Below, piece by piece: positions 33,866 through 42,364 of a stretch of DNA of 64,000 nt. The translations under genes and the position numbers were made by a program. The DNA comes from DASVEE01 sp036380735. Lineage in GTDB: Bacteria > Acidobacteriota > Thermoanaerobaculia > Gp7-AA8. Each line of letters opens with the position of its first letter. Within the stretch, counting starts at the first letter, position 1. Where the stretch lies: NCBI GenBank assembly GCA_036380735.1, contig DASVEE010000048.1, positions 1 through 64,000 on the forward strand, read 5' to 3'. The notes under the pieces were generated by a model. That model worked only from the letters and a program-made list of their open reading frames with translations, had not been told where the DNA came from and searched no databases.

Positions 33866-35020
33866 TCATGGAGTCGCGGCCTCGGCGGCGGGCCGGTACT
33901 CCACGACTTCGGCTTTCACGATCCCTCCGCTCACGAGCGGCGATCGGGAAATGAGCTTCAGGGCGGCGCTGGCGTCGGTGGCGCGGACGGTGAGGATGTC
34001 GAATGCTGACGCGCCATCGGCGGCCTGGGCGCGGCCGGCGTTCAGGAGCTCGCCCTCCTTTTTCAACTGCGCGAGGAACGTCGCGGAACTGTTGTCGAGC
34101 TCCGGCGACGAGCTCCGTCCGGTCGGGCGCAGGAAGACCATGTAGGTCGCCTTCTGCCGGGGAGCGCGCACCGCGATTCCGGTTGCCGCTTCGATTTCCT
34201 TGCGCAGCACGTCGAGGGATGAGCCCCGTACGCGCCTGCCGTTTGCGAAGATCGTCGGGGTGGCGGTGACGCCCAGAAGCGCGGCGGCACGCACGTCGCG
34301 ACGGACGGCGTCGAGGCTCTCGTCTCCGGCGACGCACTGGTCGAACGCGGCGAGGTCGAGCGACCCGAGTCCGGCGAGATACTCCCTGGTCTTCTCCGCG
34401 ACGTTCTCGGGGGTCAGCTCGCGCTGCTTCTCGAAATAGAAATCGTGCAGCTTCCAGAAGCTCTCGCCGCGGGCGCAGGATGAAGCGCGCGCCGCGTGCA
34501 GTGCCCACGGATGGTTCGGCAGGGGGAGGTGCCGGAAGACGACTTTGACGTTCGGATCGGCGGCCGCGAGCTCGCCGAGCGCGCTCGCGGCACCGCGGCA
34601 ATACGGACACTGGAAATCGGAGAACTCGACGAGCGTGAGCCGGGCGTCCGAGGCTCCCTTCACCGGCGCGTTCGCCGAAACGCCGGTGAGCGGATCGGCC
34701 TGGCCGGCATTGGGCGTTCCGCGGTCGCCGACCGCGAACACCTCGCGGCTCAGATACGCCCGATCCGGCGAGACGTAGACGACCGACTCGCGAATCTGCC
34801 GCGAGTCGACGGTCTCGAAGATGAGCCGGTCATAGCAGCTCGTCCCCACGCGCTCCGAGGCCACGAGCTCGAAGGGAACGCCAGGCGGCACCCTGAGGAA
34901 GGCGCGGGCCGCTTCGCCGACCTGCGCCGCATCCACCGGCGCGCAGGCGTCCGCGTAGGAATACGGCGCGGTCACTGCCACGAGAACGATCGAACAGAGC
35001 AGACGACGGGCAGCAGTCAT
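33866..35020 (-). CDS. Exported DsbA-like thioredoxin-fold protein
   Basis: The 384-aa protein has a signal peptide (LLCSIVLVAVTAPYSYA). About 110 residues of unknown type precede a DsbA/thioredoxin_4 domain with the redox motif CPYC (in FSDFQCPYCRGAAS) and the cis-Pro loop GVTATPTIFANG. A C-terminal extension of about 100 residues follows. It should oxidise or isomerise disulfides of exported proteins. The neighbouring gene encodes a Cys-rich exported protein and lies 16 bases upstream on the same strand, a sensible client. I start at ATG 35020, where the signal peptide begins; the frame extends further upstream only by chance overlap with that neighbour. Confidence 0.9.
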   Translation of the reverse strand: MTAARRLLCSIVLVAVTAPYSYADACAPVDAAQVGEAARAFLRVPPGVPFELVASERVGTSCYDRLIFETVDSRQIRESVVYVSPDRAYLSREVFAVGDRGTPNAGQADPLTGVSANAPVKGASDARLTLVEFSDFQCPYCRGAASALGELAAADPNVKVVFRHLPLPNHPWALHAARASSCARGESFWKLHDFYFEKQRELTPENVAEKTREYLAGLGSLDLAAFDQCVAGDESLDAVRRDVRAAALLGVTATPTIFANGRRVRGSSLDVLRKEIEAATGIAVRAPRQKATYMVFLRPTGRSSSPELDNSSATFLAQLKKEGELLNAGRAQAADGASAFDILTVRATDASAALKLISRSPLVSGGIVKAEVVEYRPAAEAATP

Positions 35021-35036
35021 GTTCGTGTTGCTCCGG

Positions 35037-35594
35037 TCACGGAATGGCGATGGCTGTGCCATCCGCGGTGAACGTGCAGGGACTCTGGGACATACAGTCC
35101 TGGTGCCTTTCCCAGGCCGTGCAGCTGTCGTCGTGCTGATAGCAGAGGTCGTCGTACTGGTTGATGACCTGCAGCGTGTCGACATAGGAGTAGCCGCCGG
35201 CGCAGGAGCGATTCTGCTTCTGCACGCGTTGCCAGTCCGTGTGATAACGGCGATAGGCGACCCAGCTGTCCATGCACAGGCAACCCCAGGCGGTGCATCC
35301 GGCGACGCAGCCGATGTCCTCGCCATCGTTGATCGACGTATCGACGGTGCGGCTGATCACCGGGTTTTCCCACCAGGTATATCCCTGCATTCCGTACATG
35401 CACTCGTTGTACTGCTTGTCGCAATACTCCGCGCACGTCCGCCAGTCGCAGTTCTTCCCTTCGTTGTCCGAGTAACAGGTGGAGTATTCATCCCAGCAAT
35501 CGTTGGGGTCGACACCGGGGCATTGCTGCAATTGTCCGAAAGCCGACGAGCTGATGAGGAGCGTGGCAGCCACATACAGAGCGATACGTCTCAT
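35037..35594 (-). CDS. Cys-rich exported protein
   Basis: The 185-aa precursor has a signal peptide (ALYVAATLLISSSAFGQ) and about 18 cysteines in the mature chain, in groups such as CWDEYSTCYSD, CDWRTCAEYCDKQYNEC, CVAGCTAWGCLC and CTAWERHQDC. It is rich in Tyr, Trp and Asp. The ATG at 35594 has GGAGGAAAAA just upstream. It lies 16 bases before a DsbA-like oxidoreductase gene on the same strand, which supports a disulfide-bonded exported product. The Cys spacing resembles that of the small protein at 4087 only loosely. I do not recognise the family. Confidence 0.85.
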   Translation of the reverse strand: MRRIALYVAATLLISSSAFGQLQQCPGVDPNDCWDEYSTCYSDNEGKNCDWRTCAEYCDKQYNECMYGMQGYTWWENPVISRTVDTSINDGEDIGCVAGCTAWGCLCMDSWVAYRRYHTDWQRVQKQNRSCAGGYSYVDTLQVINQYDDLCYQHDDSCTAWERHQDCMSQSPCTFTADGTAIAIP

Positions 35595-35716
35595 TTTTTC
35601 CTCCAGACAGGTCAAAACGAAATCTCGACGCCGGTCCTGCGAAAGACGGTTAGATGGCTGTGCATACTGCATTCCTTCCTGCTGAACTCCTCAGGCTGCC
35701 GGCGGGCCGGCGCCAC

Positions 35717-36166
35717 CTACAGCAAGCCGCGCTTGCTGCAGAGCAACGCCAGCCGCTTCTTCATCGCCTCGAATTCGGCGGCGCCGAGGAGATCGGAGTA
35801 CGACTGCTCCACCTGCTGCACGGCGTCCAGTGCGATGGTCAGGAACCGGCGCCCCTTCGCCGTGAACGTGACGATGCGAGCCCGTGAGTCGCGCTCGTGG
35901 ACGTGCAACTCGAGAATTCCGTAGCTCTCCAGCCGGCGAATGATCTTGTTCACAGCCTGCTTCGATTCGCCGACGCGGTCGATGACGGTGGCGAGCTCGG
36001 TGCCGTTCTCGTCGACCTGCGCGAGCACGGCAATGTGAGCCGCACGCACGAACGGAAAGCCACGTTTACGAATGCGCTCGTTGGCCTCGTCGATGAAATC
36101 GCGGCTCAGCTCCAGGAGCAGCCGGCCTACGTGAGTATCGCGAATGTCCCTCTGACTCTTCTTCAC
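35717..36166 (-). CDS. MarR-family transcriptional regulator
   Basis: The 149-aa protein has the MarR winged helix: FVRAAHIAVLAQVDENGTELATVIDRVGESKQAVNKIIRRLESYGILELH, then the wing DSRARIVTFTAKGRRFL, and a dimerising C-terminal helix. MarR dimers bind palindromes and are released by ligands or oxidation. The start is probably GTG 36166 (VKKSQRD), since the longer frame overlaps the divergent promoter and lacks family similarity. Its ribosome-binding site is weak. The gene is divergent from an AhpD-like/DUF1772 pair, and a perfect 7-1-7 palindrome lies in the shared promoter region. Confidence 0.9.
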   Translation of the reverse strand: MKKSQRDIRDTHVGRLLLELSRDFIDEANERIRKRGFPFVRAAHIAVLAQVDENGTELATVIDRVGESKQAVNKIIRRLESYGILELHVHERDSRARIVTFTAKGRRFLTIALDAVQQVEQSYSDLLGAAEFEAMKKRLALLCSKRGLL

Positions 36167-36188
36167 CTCACCATGATAGTCGCCTCGG

Positions 36189-36217
36189 TTGACTATTTCG
36201 TAAACCGGGTTTACCTT
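36189..36217 (+). promoter_or_regulatory. Promoter with MarR-type operator
   Basis: TTGACT (36189-36194) and TACCTT (36212-36217) are 17 bases apart, upstream of the AhpD-like gene at 36239. The palindrome GTAAACCGGGTTTAC (36200-36214) fills the spacer and touches the -10 box, as expected for repression by the divergent MarR protein. Confidence 0.65.
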
Positions 36218-36238
36218 TAGGGCAGAAGGAGGAAATCG

Positions 36239-36784
36239 ATGAACACTCTCTACCCGATCCACGACGCCGGCTCTGCCCCCGCCGAAAGCCGGGCCGCGCT
36301 CGAGGCCACCGCGGTGCGCCTGGGCAAAATTCCGAATCTTCTGGGGACCATGGCTGCCGTGCCCCAGCTGGTCAACACGTTCCTGCAACTGACCCAGGCC
36401 GCCGAAACGCTGACCCTGCCCGCGCTCGAACGCGAAGTGGTGGCCCTCGTTGCAGGCGTGGAAGTCGGCTGCCGCCACTGCATCGCCATGCACACCGGCG
36501 TGCTCAAACGACTCGGCGCACCCCAGAGCCTGATCGCGGCCATCCGCGCGGGGAGTCCACTGGGTGACCTTCGCCTCGCGGCGCTACGCGACTTCACCCG
36601 TCAGGTGATCGTCGAGCGAGGCGCCGTCAGCGACGACGTCCAGTCGGCGTTCTTCGCGGCCGGGTTCACGCCGGTCAACGGGCTGGAGGTCGTCTTTCTG
36701 GTCAGCGCACTGTCGATGAGCATGTACGCGAGCCGGCTCGCCGGCGTGCCACTCGATGACGCACTGAAGGCGCTCGCATCCTGA
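36239..36784 (+). CDS. AhpD-like/carboxymuconolactone decarboxylase-family protein
   Basis: The 181-aa protein has the all-helical AhpD-like fold with the redox-active CRHCIAMH (CxxCxxxH) motif at about residues 79-86 and the preceding LEREVVALVAGVEVGC segment. Family members include alkylhydroperoxidases and thiol-dependent antioxidants. The CxxC and His here are those needed for peroxidase chemistry. It is the first gene of a pair with a DUF1772 membrane protein and is divergent from a MarR regulator. The set is probably induced by an oxidant or phenolic compound. AAGGAGGAAATCG upstream of ATG 36239 is a strong ribosome-binding site. Confidence 0.9.
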   Translation: MNTLYPIHDAGSAPAESRAALEATAVRLGKIPNLLGTMAAVPQLVNTFLQLTQAAETLTLPALEREVVALVAGVEVGCRHCIAMHTGVLKRLGAPQSLIAAIRAGSPLGDLRLAALRDFTRQVIVERGAVSDDVQSAFFAAGFTPVNGLEVVFLVSALSMSMYASRLAGVPLDDALKALAS

Positions 36785-36830
36785 ACCGCGATCGCCACAG
36801 CACCATCGCACAGCGAACTGCATCGAGGAG

Positions 36831-37340
36831 ATGAAGAAGATGAAACCCGTGGCCGCATTTGTATCGATCGCCCTGATGGCGGTGGTGCTGGGTGTGAATA
36901 CGTACAACTCCGCCGTCGACACGATCAGTTGGGGGACCGCGATCCCTGATTCGATCGAGACCGCCAGAAACTACTTCCGCGCGGTCAACCCCGGAACGTT
37001 CATGCGCGTCGCGTCCCCTCTGAATCAGCTCTTCGCCATTGCGGCGCTGATCATTTCCTGGAGATCCGGAAAACGCGCGAGGCTCTTCTTCGGAATTGCG
37101 TTCCTGATGGCGGTGCTGGCCGAAGGCCTGACGTTCAGCTACTTCTTCCCGCGAAATGACATCCTCTTTTCCGGCGCGGAAGCGAATGCAGAAGTGCTCA
37201 CCAGGACGTGGGCGGAGTGGAGCCGCATGAACTGGGTCCGAAACCTCATCCTGGCCATCGGGCTGGCAAGCTCGATGACCGCGCTCGACGCGCTGTACCG
37301 GAATGAGCTGACCGGGCGGGAAGTGGTCGGGGAACGATAG
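36831..37340 (+). CDS. DUF1772-like small membrane protein
   Basis: The 169-aa protein has four hydrophobic segments (about 8-25, 63-80, 86-103 and 138-155) and the loop NYFRAVNPGTFM, typical of the DUF1772/anthrone-oxygenase-like family. Some members oxidise polyketide-type aromatics, and most are uncharacterised. It follows the AhpD-like gene by 46 bases. The last residue codons and the TAG stop (37338-37340) lie inside a GGACNNATR repeat block, so the repeat has supplied the present C-terminus. Confidence 0.82.
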   Translation: MKKMKPVAAFVSIALMAVVLGVNTYNSAVDTISWGTAIPDSIETARNYFRAVNPGTFMRVASPLNQLFAIAALIISWRSGKRARLFFGIAFLMAVLAEGLTFSYFFPRNDILFSGAEANAEVLTRTWAEWSRMNWVRNLILAIGLASSMTALDALYRNELTGREVVGER

Positions 37341-37409
37341 GACGGATGGGACGGATAGGACGTATGGGACGTATAGGACAGAGGCAAGTCCGATAGATCC
37401 TGTCCGTCC
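37335..37409 (+). repeat. GGACNNATR block overlapping a stop codon
   Basis: Five or six direct units (GATAGGACGGATGGGACGGA and on), then a short inverted part ending CCACCGAGCC. It begins before the TAG of the DUF1772 gene and fills the gap to the convergent gene. Confidence 0.85.
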
Positions 37410-37432
37410 CACCGAGCCACTACGTGGCGCTG

Positions 37433-39172
37433 CTATTGCCCGAGGCTGGCGGCTGTGGTGCCGGAGGCTACGAAATCGACGATGGCTTCCTGGGCTTCAT
37501 GAAGCACGAGGCGATCGGGCTGAATCCGCATGCGGGTGCCCGCGCACTGCACGCTGACCATCCATTGTCCGGGAGTGACCGCGTCCGTGTAGAACCGGCC
37601 GTCCGTATCCAGCGGGATGCGCTGCAGTTCCGCGAGGCTGAGCCGCGCCGGCTTCGCGAGGTCGGGCAGGGGGATCAGACGCAGCTCCCCACCGCCGCAA
37701 CCAGTCACCGAGCCGCGTACGGTGGGCGACTGGCCCAGCACGATCTCGCCGAGCTCGATGGATTCCGGCGGGGCCTTCATCTCGAACGAACGTGTGGCGA
37801 GCCCGCGCCCCCACCGCGCCTGCAGGGTGTAGGGGCCCGGTACGTTGATGCCGATGGCGAAATCACCATCGGGGGTCACGACGCCTCGCCGCATCCAGTC
37901 CGCCAGATCTGCTGCCCCAGTGCCGCCGGACGGTACATCCGCGGCACGCACGGCGCGAACGTCGGCAGAGACCGCGGCCGCGCCGCCTGCCGCGAGCCGC
38001 AGCTTGCCGGTCACCAGTGTGCCGGCCCCGAAGGAAACAGACGCGGGGCCGGCGCCGATGATCGAGCTGGCGACCACTTTGCCGCTGGAGAGCGCGGAAA
38101 ACAGCTTGAACAGGTAGTTGCCGGAGCCGAGGGAGGTGAATCGGGACACGCCCTCCGCATCCACCTCCGCCAGCTCGAGAGCGATCGCGGGCGCCTCCGC
38201 CGTCGTTGCAGCAACGAGCGCCCCCGGTTCGACCGGGACTTCGGTGCCGTGCAACAGCGGACGGATCGCGACGCCCGGTGCGCGGCAAGGCACGAGCGCC
38301 GTCAATGAAGGGGGCGGAGGGAGCGCGGAAAGAGCGATGCGCTCGGTCGCGCACCCTTTGCGCTGGACGTCGACCACGGCCGTCTTCTCGGTCGAAGGGA
38401 GGGTGACGAGCAGCAAACCGGCAGCATGTTGCGAGCTCGACTCGATCTGCTTCGGGCGCAGCACCGACATCCCTTCCGCCTTCACGGAAGCAGTCACCTC
38501 GACTGCATCGCCGGTAGCGATGAGCCGGTCGACATCCACGGCGCGCGGCAGCAGCGATACGGCGTCAATGGCGGCCGGCACCACGGAACAATGCGACCGG
38601 TCAGCCGCCGTGGCGCAAACAACGAGCGATTGCACCGGGAGATGCGCGATGCGGAGCGAGGCGCCGCGCGCATGGCGCACCTGCGGCGCAATGCGGCCGT
38701 CGGAGAAAACGGAGGCAACGAACGGCACGTCAGGCCCCGTCACCACAATGGAGCGCTGCCGTTGCAGCACCACATGCTCCAAGGTGTTGCCGGCCTCCGC
38801 CCACCAGTAGCCCTCACGGTCTCCCTTGCGCCGCACGAGCACCGCGGAGCGCACGTCAGGCATCCGGCGCAAGCGCGCTGACGGCGGCAGGAGGTACGCC
38901 TCGACCCAGTGCCATTGCGCATCCGCCCGGCGGAACACGTCCACCCTCACGATTCCGGCCTCCGCTCGTCCGGTGAAGCCGGCCGTCGGGCCGGGCAGTC
39001 CGTCCGTTGCCGCGAGTCCGTACGGCGGTGCATTCAGGCCTTCGAACACGTCCCACGTCTCGACGACCGGCGCCGGAATCGTGGCGTCGACCGGCACCGG
39101 CACCGCGGCGTGGGACGCCACTTCGACGCCCAGTGCGGCCGTGACCATGAAGGCGATCAGCAGTGTTCTCAT
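37433..39172 (-). CDS. Exported carboxypeptidase-regulatory-like protein
   Basis: The 579-aa protein has a signal peptide (LIAFMVTAALGVEVASHA) and is beta-rich throughout. The C-terminal third shows the carboxypeptidase-regulatory pattern (RRGVVTPDGDFAIGINVPGPYTLQA, then PLDTDGRFYTDAVTPGQWMVSV). No catalytic motif is visible. It is the last gene of a five-gene minus-strand operon: small Cys peptide, propeller-like protein, ABC permease, ABC ATPase and this protein. It is placed 8 bases after the ATPase gene. The build resembles the 4367-6232 protein, which also travels with a small Cys-rich peptide. I start at ATG 39172; the frame upstream overlaps the ATPase gene. Confidence 0.82.
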   Translation of the reverse strand: MRTLLIAFMVTAALGVEVASHAAVPVPVDATIPAPVVETWDVFEGLNAPPYGLAATDGLPGPTAGFTGRAEAGIVRVDVFRRADAQWHWVEAYLLPPSARLRRMPDVRSAVLVRRKGDREGYWWAEAGNTLEHVVLQRQRSIVVTGPDVPFVASVFSDGRIAPQVRHARGASLRIAHLPVQSLVVCATAADRSHCSVVPAAIDAVSLLPRAVDVDRLIATGDAVEVTASVKAEGMSVLRPKQIESSSQHAAGLLLVTLPSTEKTAVVDVQRKGCATERIALSALPPPPSLTALVPCRAPGVAIRPLLHGTEVPVEPGALVAATTAEAPAIALELAEVDAEGVSRFTSLGSGNYLFKLFSALSSGKVVASSIIGAGPASVSFGAGTLVTGKLRLAAGGAAAVSADVRAVRAADVPSGGTGAADLADWMRRGVVTPDGDFAIGINVPGPYTLQARWGRGLATRSFEMKAPPESIELGEIVLGQSPTVRGSVTGCGGGELRLIPLPDLAKPARLSLAELQRIPLDTDGRFYTDAVTPGQWMVSVQCAGTRMRIQPDRLVLHEAQEAIVDFVASGTTAASLGQ

Positions 39173-39180
39173 GGTTCCTC

Positions 39181-39804
39181 TCATTGCCGGTACAGGCGCA
39201 AAAGCTCGTTGCGATCGAGACGCGCACAGTCGTGCTCTTCGCGGACACGCAAGACCGGAGGCACCCCGCGCTTGAGGAAGAGGATGTCGTCGCCGATGCG
39301 TGCGACTTCGTCGAGATCGTGTGTGGAGCAGACGATCAGGTGACCGGCCGCGGCGAGTGAGACGAGCGTTTGGTTCAGTTCCTCGCGGGCGTCGGGCTCC
39401 AATGCTGTCCACGGTTCGTCGAGCAACAGCACGGCCGGCTGCAGATCAAGCGCGGCGCGAAGACCCACGGCGTGCAGTTGTCCTCGCGAGAGCGTCGTGA
39501 GCTTCCGCTTGCCGTCCGGCACGGCGGGCAGACCGAGTGTTTTGCGAAGGTCGTTCTCCGAGCCGTGCAGTGGCAGGGTGTCGAAGCCGCCGTAATAGAG
39601 GATCGGCTTGGGGCTGTCGATCGTTCCGGCGTCGGCGTGCTGTAGTCCGGCGAGCGTCCGAAGCAGCGTCGTCTTCCCCGCGCCATTCGGTCCGACGAGT
39701 GCGCTGATGCGGCCCCCACGGAAGGTCGCCGTGACCTCGCTGAGTACGGGCATCCGCCCATAGGCTTTGCCGAGACCGCGTACCGCCAGGCTGGTGTCAC
39801 TCAT
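39181..39804 (-). CDS. ABC transporter ATP-binding protein
   Basis: The compact 207-aa ATPase has Walker A GPNGAGKT (about 37-44), a signature LSRGQ that deviates from LSGGQ, Walker B LLLDEPWTAL and the switch His in CSTHD. It powers the permease whose gene overlaps it by four bases (39801). The size and organisation resemble heme-exporter (CcmA-like) or small peptide-export ATPases. Cargo is unknown, but the operon begins with a small exported Cys peptide. Confidence 0.93.
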   Translation of the reverse strand: MSDTSLAVRGLGKAYGRMPVLSEVTATFRGGRISALVGPNGAGKTTLLRTLAGLQHADAGTIDSPKPILYYGGFDTLPLHGSENDLRKTLGLPAVPDGKRKLTTLSRGQLHAVGLRAALDLQPAVLLLDEPWTALEPDAREELNQTLVSLAAAGHLIVCSTHDLDEVARIGDDILFLKRGVPPVLRVREEHDCARLDRNELLRLYRQ

Positions 39805-40505
39805 GCGGCGCGATGCCCTCCGAAGTCGGAGCGAATCATCATCATCGCGGAGGCAATCAGAACCAGAGCCGCCGTGGCCACGCCTGCAATGATGGTGAGC
39901 GTCGATAGAGCCGAGAACATGACGACTTCAGGTACGGCGAACATGGCGATCAGCGAATCGCTCGGCGACGCCGGGCCCGCGGTTTCAGGGCTGACGACGC
40001 GCAGATAGACTCCGCGCCCGGCGTCGCTCACGAGAAACACCGCCCGGCACGCGAACCAGACGACTGCCAGTGCATAGCGCGGTTGCACGAGTCCCGAGGC
40101 AAAGCAGATCGCGCCTGGAATGAAGAGCGCGGCGGCGATGCGAAGCGGCGTGAGGAGCGTGGCTCCCTCGACGCATAACGGCGACAGCAACGCGATCACT
40201 GCAATCGGGAGGATCAGTGTCCGAGTCGCCGCGGCGCCCCACGCTTCCATGCGGCTGACCCCTCGGCCGAAGAGAAGATCGAGCCGTCCTTCACGTGCCA
40301 GCGAGATCAGTCCGGTCCCGGCAGCGAAAGGGAGCAGCAGCCCCGCGATGAACAGCGCATCGCGGCTTTCCCCGCCACTCCGCACGACGAACGCGGCATA
40401 AGCGGCAAGCGCCACCAGCACCGGTAAGACCCACGCCGGAAATGCTCCGGCCATGCGCAGGTACGCGTTGGCGCGTGCGAGCCGGACCGGTAAACGCTCC
40501 GTCAT
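39801..40505 (-). CDS. ABC transporter permease
   Basis: The 234-aa protein has six hydrophobic segments (beginning FPAWVLPVLVALAAYAAFVV) and the look of a CcmB-like or ABC-2 type permease without a large soluble domain. It overlaps both the ATPase gene (four bases) and the upstream 328-aa gene (four bases), so the trio is made as a unit. Two copies of a permease subunit with two ATPases would give a complete transporter. The substrate cannot be inferred. Confidence 0.85.
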   Translation of the reverse strand: MTERLPVRLARANAYLRMAGAFPAWVLPVLVALAAYAAFVVRSGGESRDALFIAGLLLPFAAGTGLISLAREGRLDLLFGRGVSRMEAWGAAATRTLILPIAVIALLSPLCVEGATLLTPLRIAAALFIPGAICFASGLVQPRYALAVVWFACRAVFLVSDAGRGVYLRVVSPETAGPASPSDSLIAMFAVPEVVMFSALSTLTIIAGVATAALVLIASAMMMIRSDFGGHRAA

Positions 40506-41488
40506 TTTCCCGCCCTGATGGTTGCGAGAACCTGCGCCGGTTGAGGAGCGGCGAAAACGGCTCGCACAATGTCGCCGTCCGCGGTCATCGCCACGACGCC
40601 GGAGGCGTTGGCGCTGACGATCCAGCGTACCTTCTCGCCGAAGGTGGCGGTGCCGAGGTGCTTGCCGTCATGGGAGTACCTGTCGATGCGGCGCGCTTGT
40701 TCGGGCACCACCTGTCCATTCGCTGCCCTGACGTCCTCACGATTGCGGAGCACGATGATCTCCCCCGCCGGCGTGGCGAGCAGATCGCGGACCGGCGCCG
40801 AGTACTGTTCCAGTGGTACATCAGTGCGGCCGATGCCGGCGGTCTTCTCGCGCTCGATCCTCCTGGAGTAAGCGAGTGGTACTTGTTTGCGATTGGCGCC
40901 GTTGCGATCGGCCCTGGTCAGCAACGGAGGGCCGACGAGCGGAGCGCAGACGAACCCTCCGTCGGGCGTGGAGGCGAAGAGTACGTGGACCGCGATGACC
41001 AGCGACCGCGGCGGAACCGTCGGTGGAACGAGATTGGCCGCCTGCGAGCGATGGAACGCCCGGCCGTCATCGGAGTACCACAGCCGCATCGGCGTCGGCG
41101 CCGGTGTTGCGTCGTACAGAAAGAGTCTGCCGCGCGCGACGAAGAGATCCGAGGCCGGTGCCGCCGCGACAACGCGTCGCAGCCACCGCCCATCCGCGGC
41201 GTACACATGCAACGCCGGCGTGCCGTCAGCCAGCCACCACTCCCCTCGGAATCGCGCGAAGCCGGTCCAGTCGCGGCGCCGGCCGCCGGCCGGAGGCGCG
41301 AGCTGCGTCTGCTGCCGGTGTGAAGCGTCCCCCGTCAACGTGATGATCCGTGAGAGCCCCTCTTCCAACAGGCAGGCCGCACCTTCCTCTGTGCGGTGGG
41401 CGGCACTGTACGGCTGCGCCACGAGCGGGGCGGCCGCCAGGACCATGACGGCCGCCCGGAGAAATCGAGAGACGAACAGCGTGCGCAC
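40502..41488 (-). CDS. Exported propeller-like protein in ABC operon
   Basis: The 328-aa protein has a signal peptide (AAVMVLAAAPLVAQ) and a repeated beta pattern with blades such as GEWWLADGTPALHVYAADG, DRYSHDGKHLGTATFG and VAMTADGDIV, resembling a six-bladed NHL/SMP-30-like propeller. No catalytic residue is evident. It lies 9 bases after the small Cys-peptide gene and overlaps the permease gene. It may bind or present the exported substrate, which is inference from position. Confidence 0.8.
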   Translation of the reverse strand: MRTLFVSRFLRAAVMVLAAAPLVAQPYSAAHRTEEGAACLLEEGLSRIITLTGDASHRQQTQLAPPAGGRRRDWTGFARFRGEWWLADGTPALHVYAADGRWLRRVVAAAPASDLFVARGRLFLYDATPAPTPMRLWYSDDGRAFHRSQAANLVPPTVPPRSLVIAVHVLFASTPDGGFVCAPLVGPPLLTRADRNGANRKQVPLAYSRRIEREKTAGIGRTDVPLEQYSAPVRDLLATPAGEIIVLRNREDVRAANGQVVPEQARRIDRYSHDGKHLGTATFGEKVRWIVSANASGVVAMTADGDIVRAVFAAPQPAQVLATIRAGK

Positions 41489-41497
41489 CTTGCTGTC

Positions 41498-41698
41498 CTA
41501 AGCCTCGAGGACGACCTTGCGCACGCAGCCGGCGAGGTCCGCGGCGGCGTCGAGGTTGCAGAGCTCACGAGTGCCCCACGGCAGCCTGGAGCAGTTGAGG
41601 ATGGCATCCTCGTACTGCTGGAAGCACGATGAGGCGAACGACGTGCCGCCGAACGCCAGCAGCATGAGGAGCATGAGGCCGGAAATCCTGTTCTTCAT
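41498..41698 (-). CDS. Small exported Cys peptide precursor
   Basis: The 66-aa product has a signal peptide (GLMLLMLLAFGGTSFA) and a mature peptide of about 43 residues with four cysteines (SSCFQQYEDAILNCSRLPWG, then LCNLD and AGCVRK), enough for two disulfides. It heads the five-gene ABC operon. The design (tiny exported Cys peptide, ABC ATPase and permease) recalls peptide bacteriocin or signal export systems, but the Sec-type signal argues that export itself does not need the transporter. No family is recognised. Confidence 0.75.
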   Translation of the reverse strand: MKNRISGLMLLMLLAFGGTSFASSCFQQYEDAILNCSRLPWGTRELCNLDAAADLAGCVRKVVLEA

Positions 41699-42364
41699 TG
41701 ACGGTGGTCTCCGATCAATCTTTTGAATGGCTGTTGGATATCAATGACGCTGAGCCGCGCACGGCATCTCCCGGCGAACTTGACGAGATCGCGGTGCCGC
41801 GATGGCGCATTGAACTCAATGACGTATCCGGCGCGCCGGCGCCACGTGGGAGTAACATTTTGTCCGCCGTGCCGTCTTGATGTAATAATGAGATCACAAT
41901 AGGGCCGGACGGGGGCCCCGTCCACTGTCGTTTTTTCATCTGCCCGCGATAGGCCTGCGGGGTAGTGCCGCACAGGAGCGCAAAGACGCGAATGAGCGTC
42001 TTGTCCGTGCCGAGCCTCAGGACGCGCTGGATCGTTGCTGCCTTGCGCCGGCGCACGCCAATCGGCGAATGATCGAGTGCGGCACCAGAGTGGGTCATCT
42101 CTAAAAGGGAGTGACCGACCTGCCGATTTCCTTATGAATCGCGACAATCGACAGCCAACGTTTACGAGGCTGCGCGCAGGATCGGAACATTTCTTGTGGA
42201 CACCCTGCCGACTGCGGTGCCGCTGGTAACAGCAGCGTCAGACGAGCGGCGCCCACGTCTTGTTTCAACCGTTCACAAGAACCTCGCCGCGGTGAGACGG
42301 TTGCGCGCGTGCCGGCGTTTAGCATGGGAGCCACAACCTGAACGACGAACCGGAGGAATGCTGG
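41699..42364. other. Intergenic region with a possible decayed regulator
   Basis: About 660 bases between divergent genes. On the minus strand at roughly 41935-42030 the frame reads LGTDKTLIRVFALLCGTTPQAYR, which resembles the second helix-turn-helix of AraC-family regulators, but no first helix or effector domain accompanies it. The rest shows no gene. Confidence 0.5.
41935..42030 (-). pseudogene. Possible AraC-family C-terminal remnant
   Basis: About 32 residues match the end of an AraC DNA-binding domain (xxRVFxxxxGTTPxxYR pattern). Without the remaining 70 residues of the domain it could not bind as a normal AraC protein. It may be what is left of a deleted regulator of the flanking operon, or coincidence. 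Confidence 0.3.
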
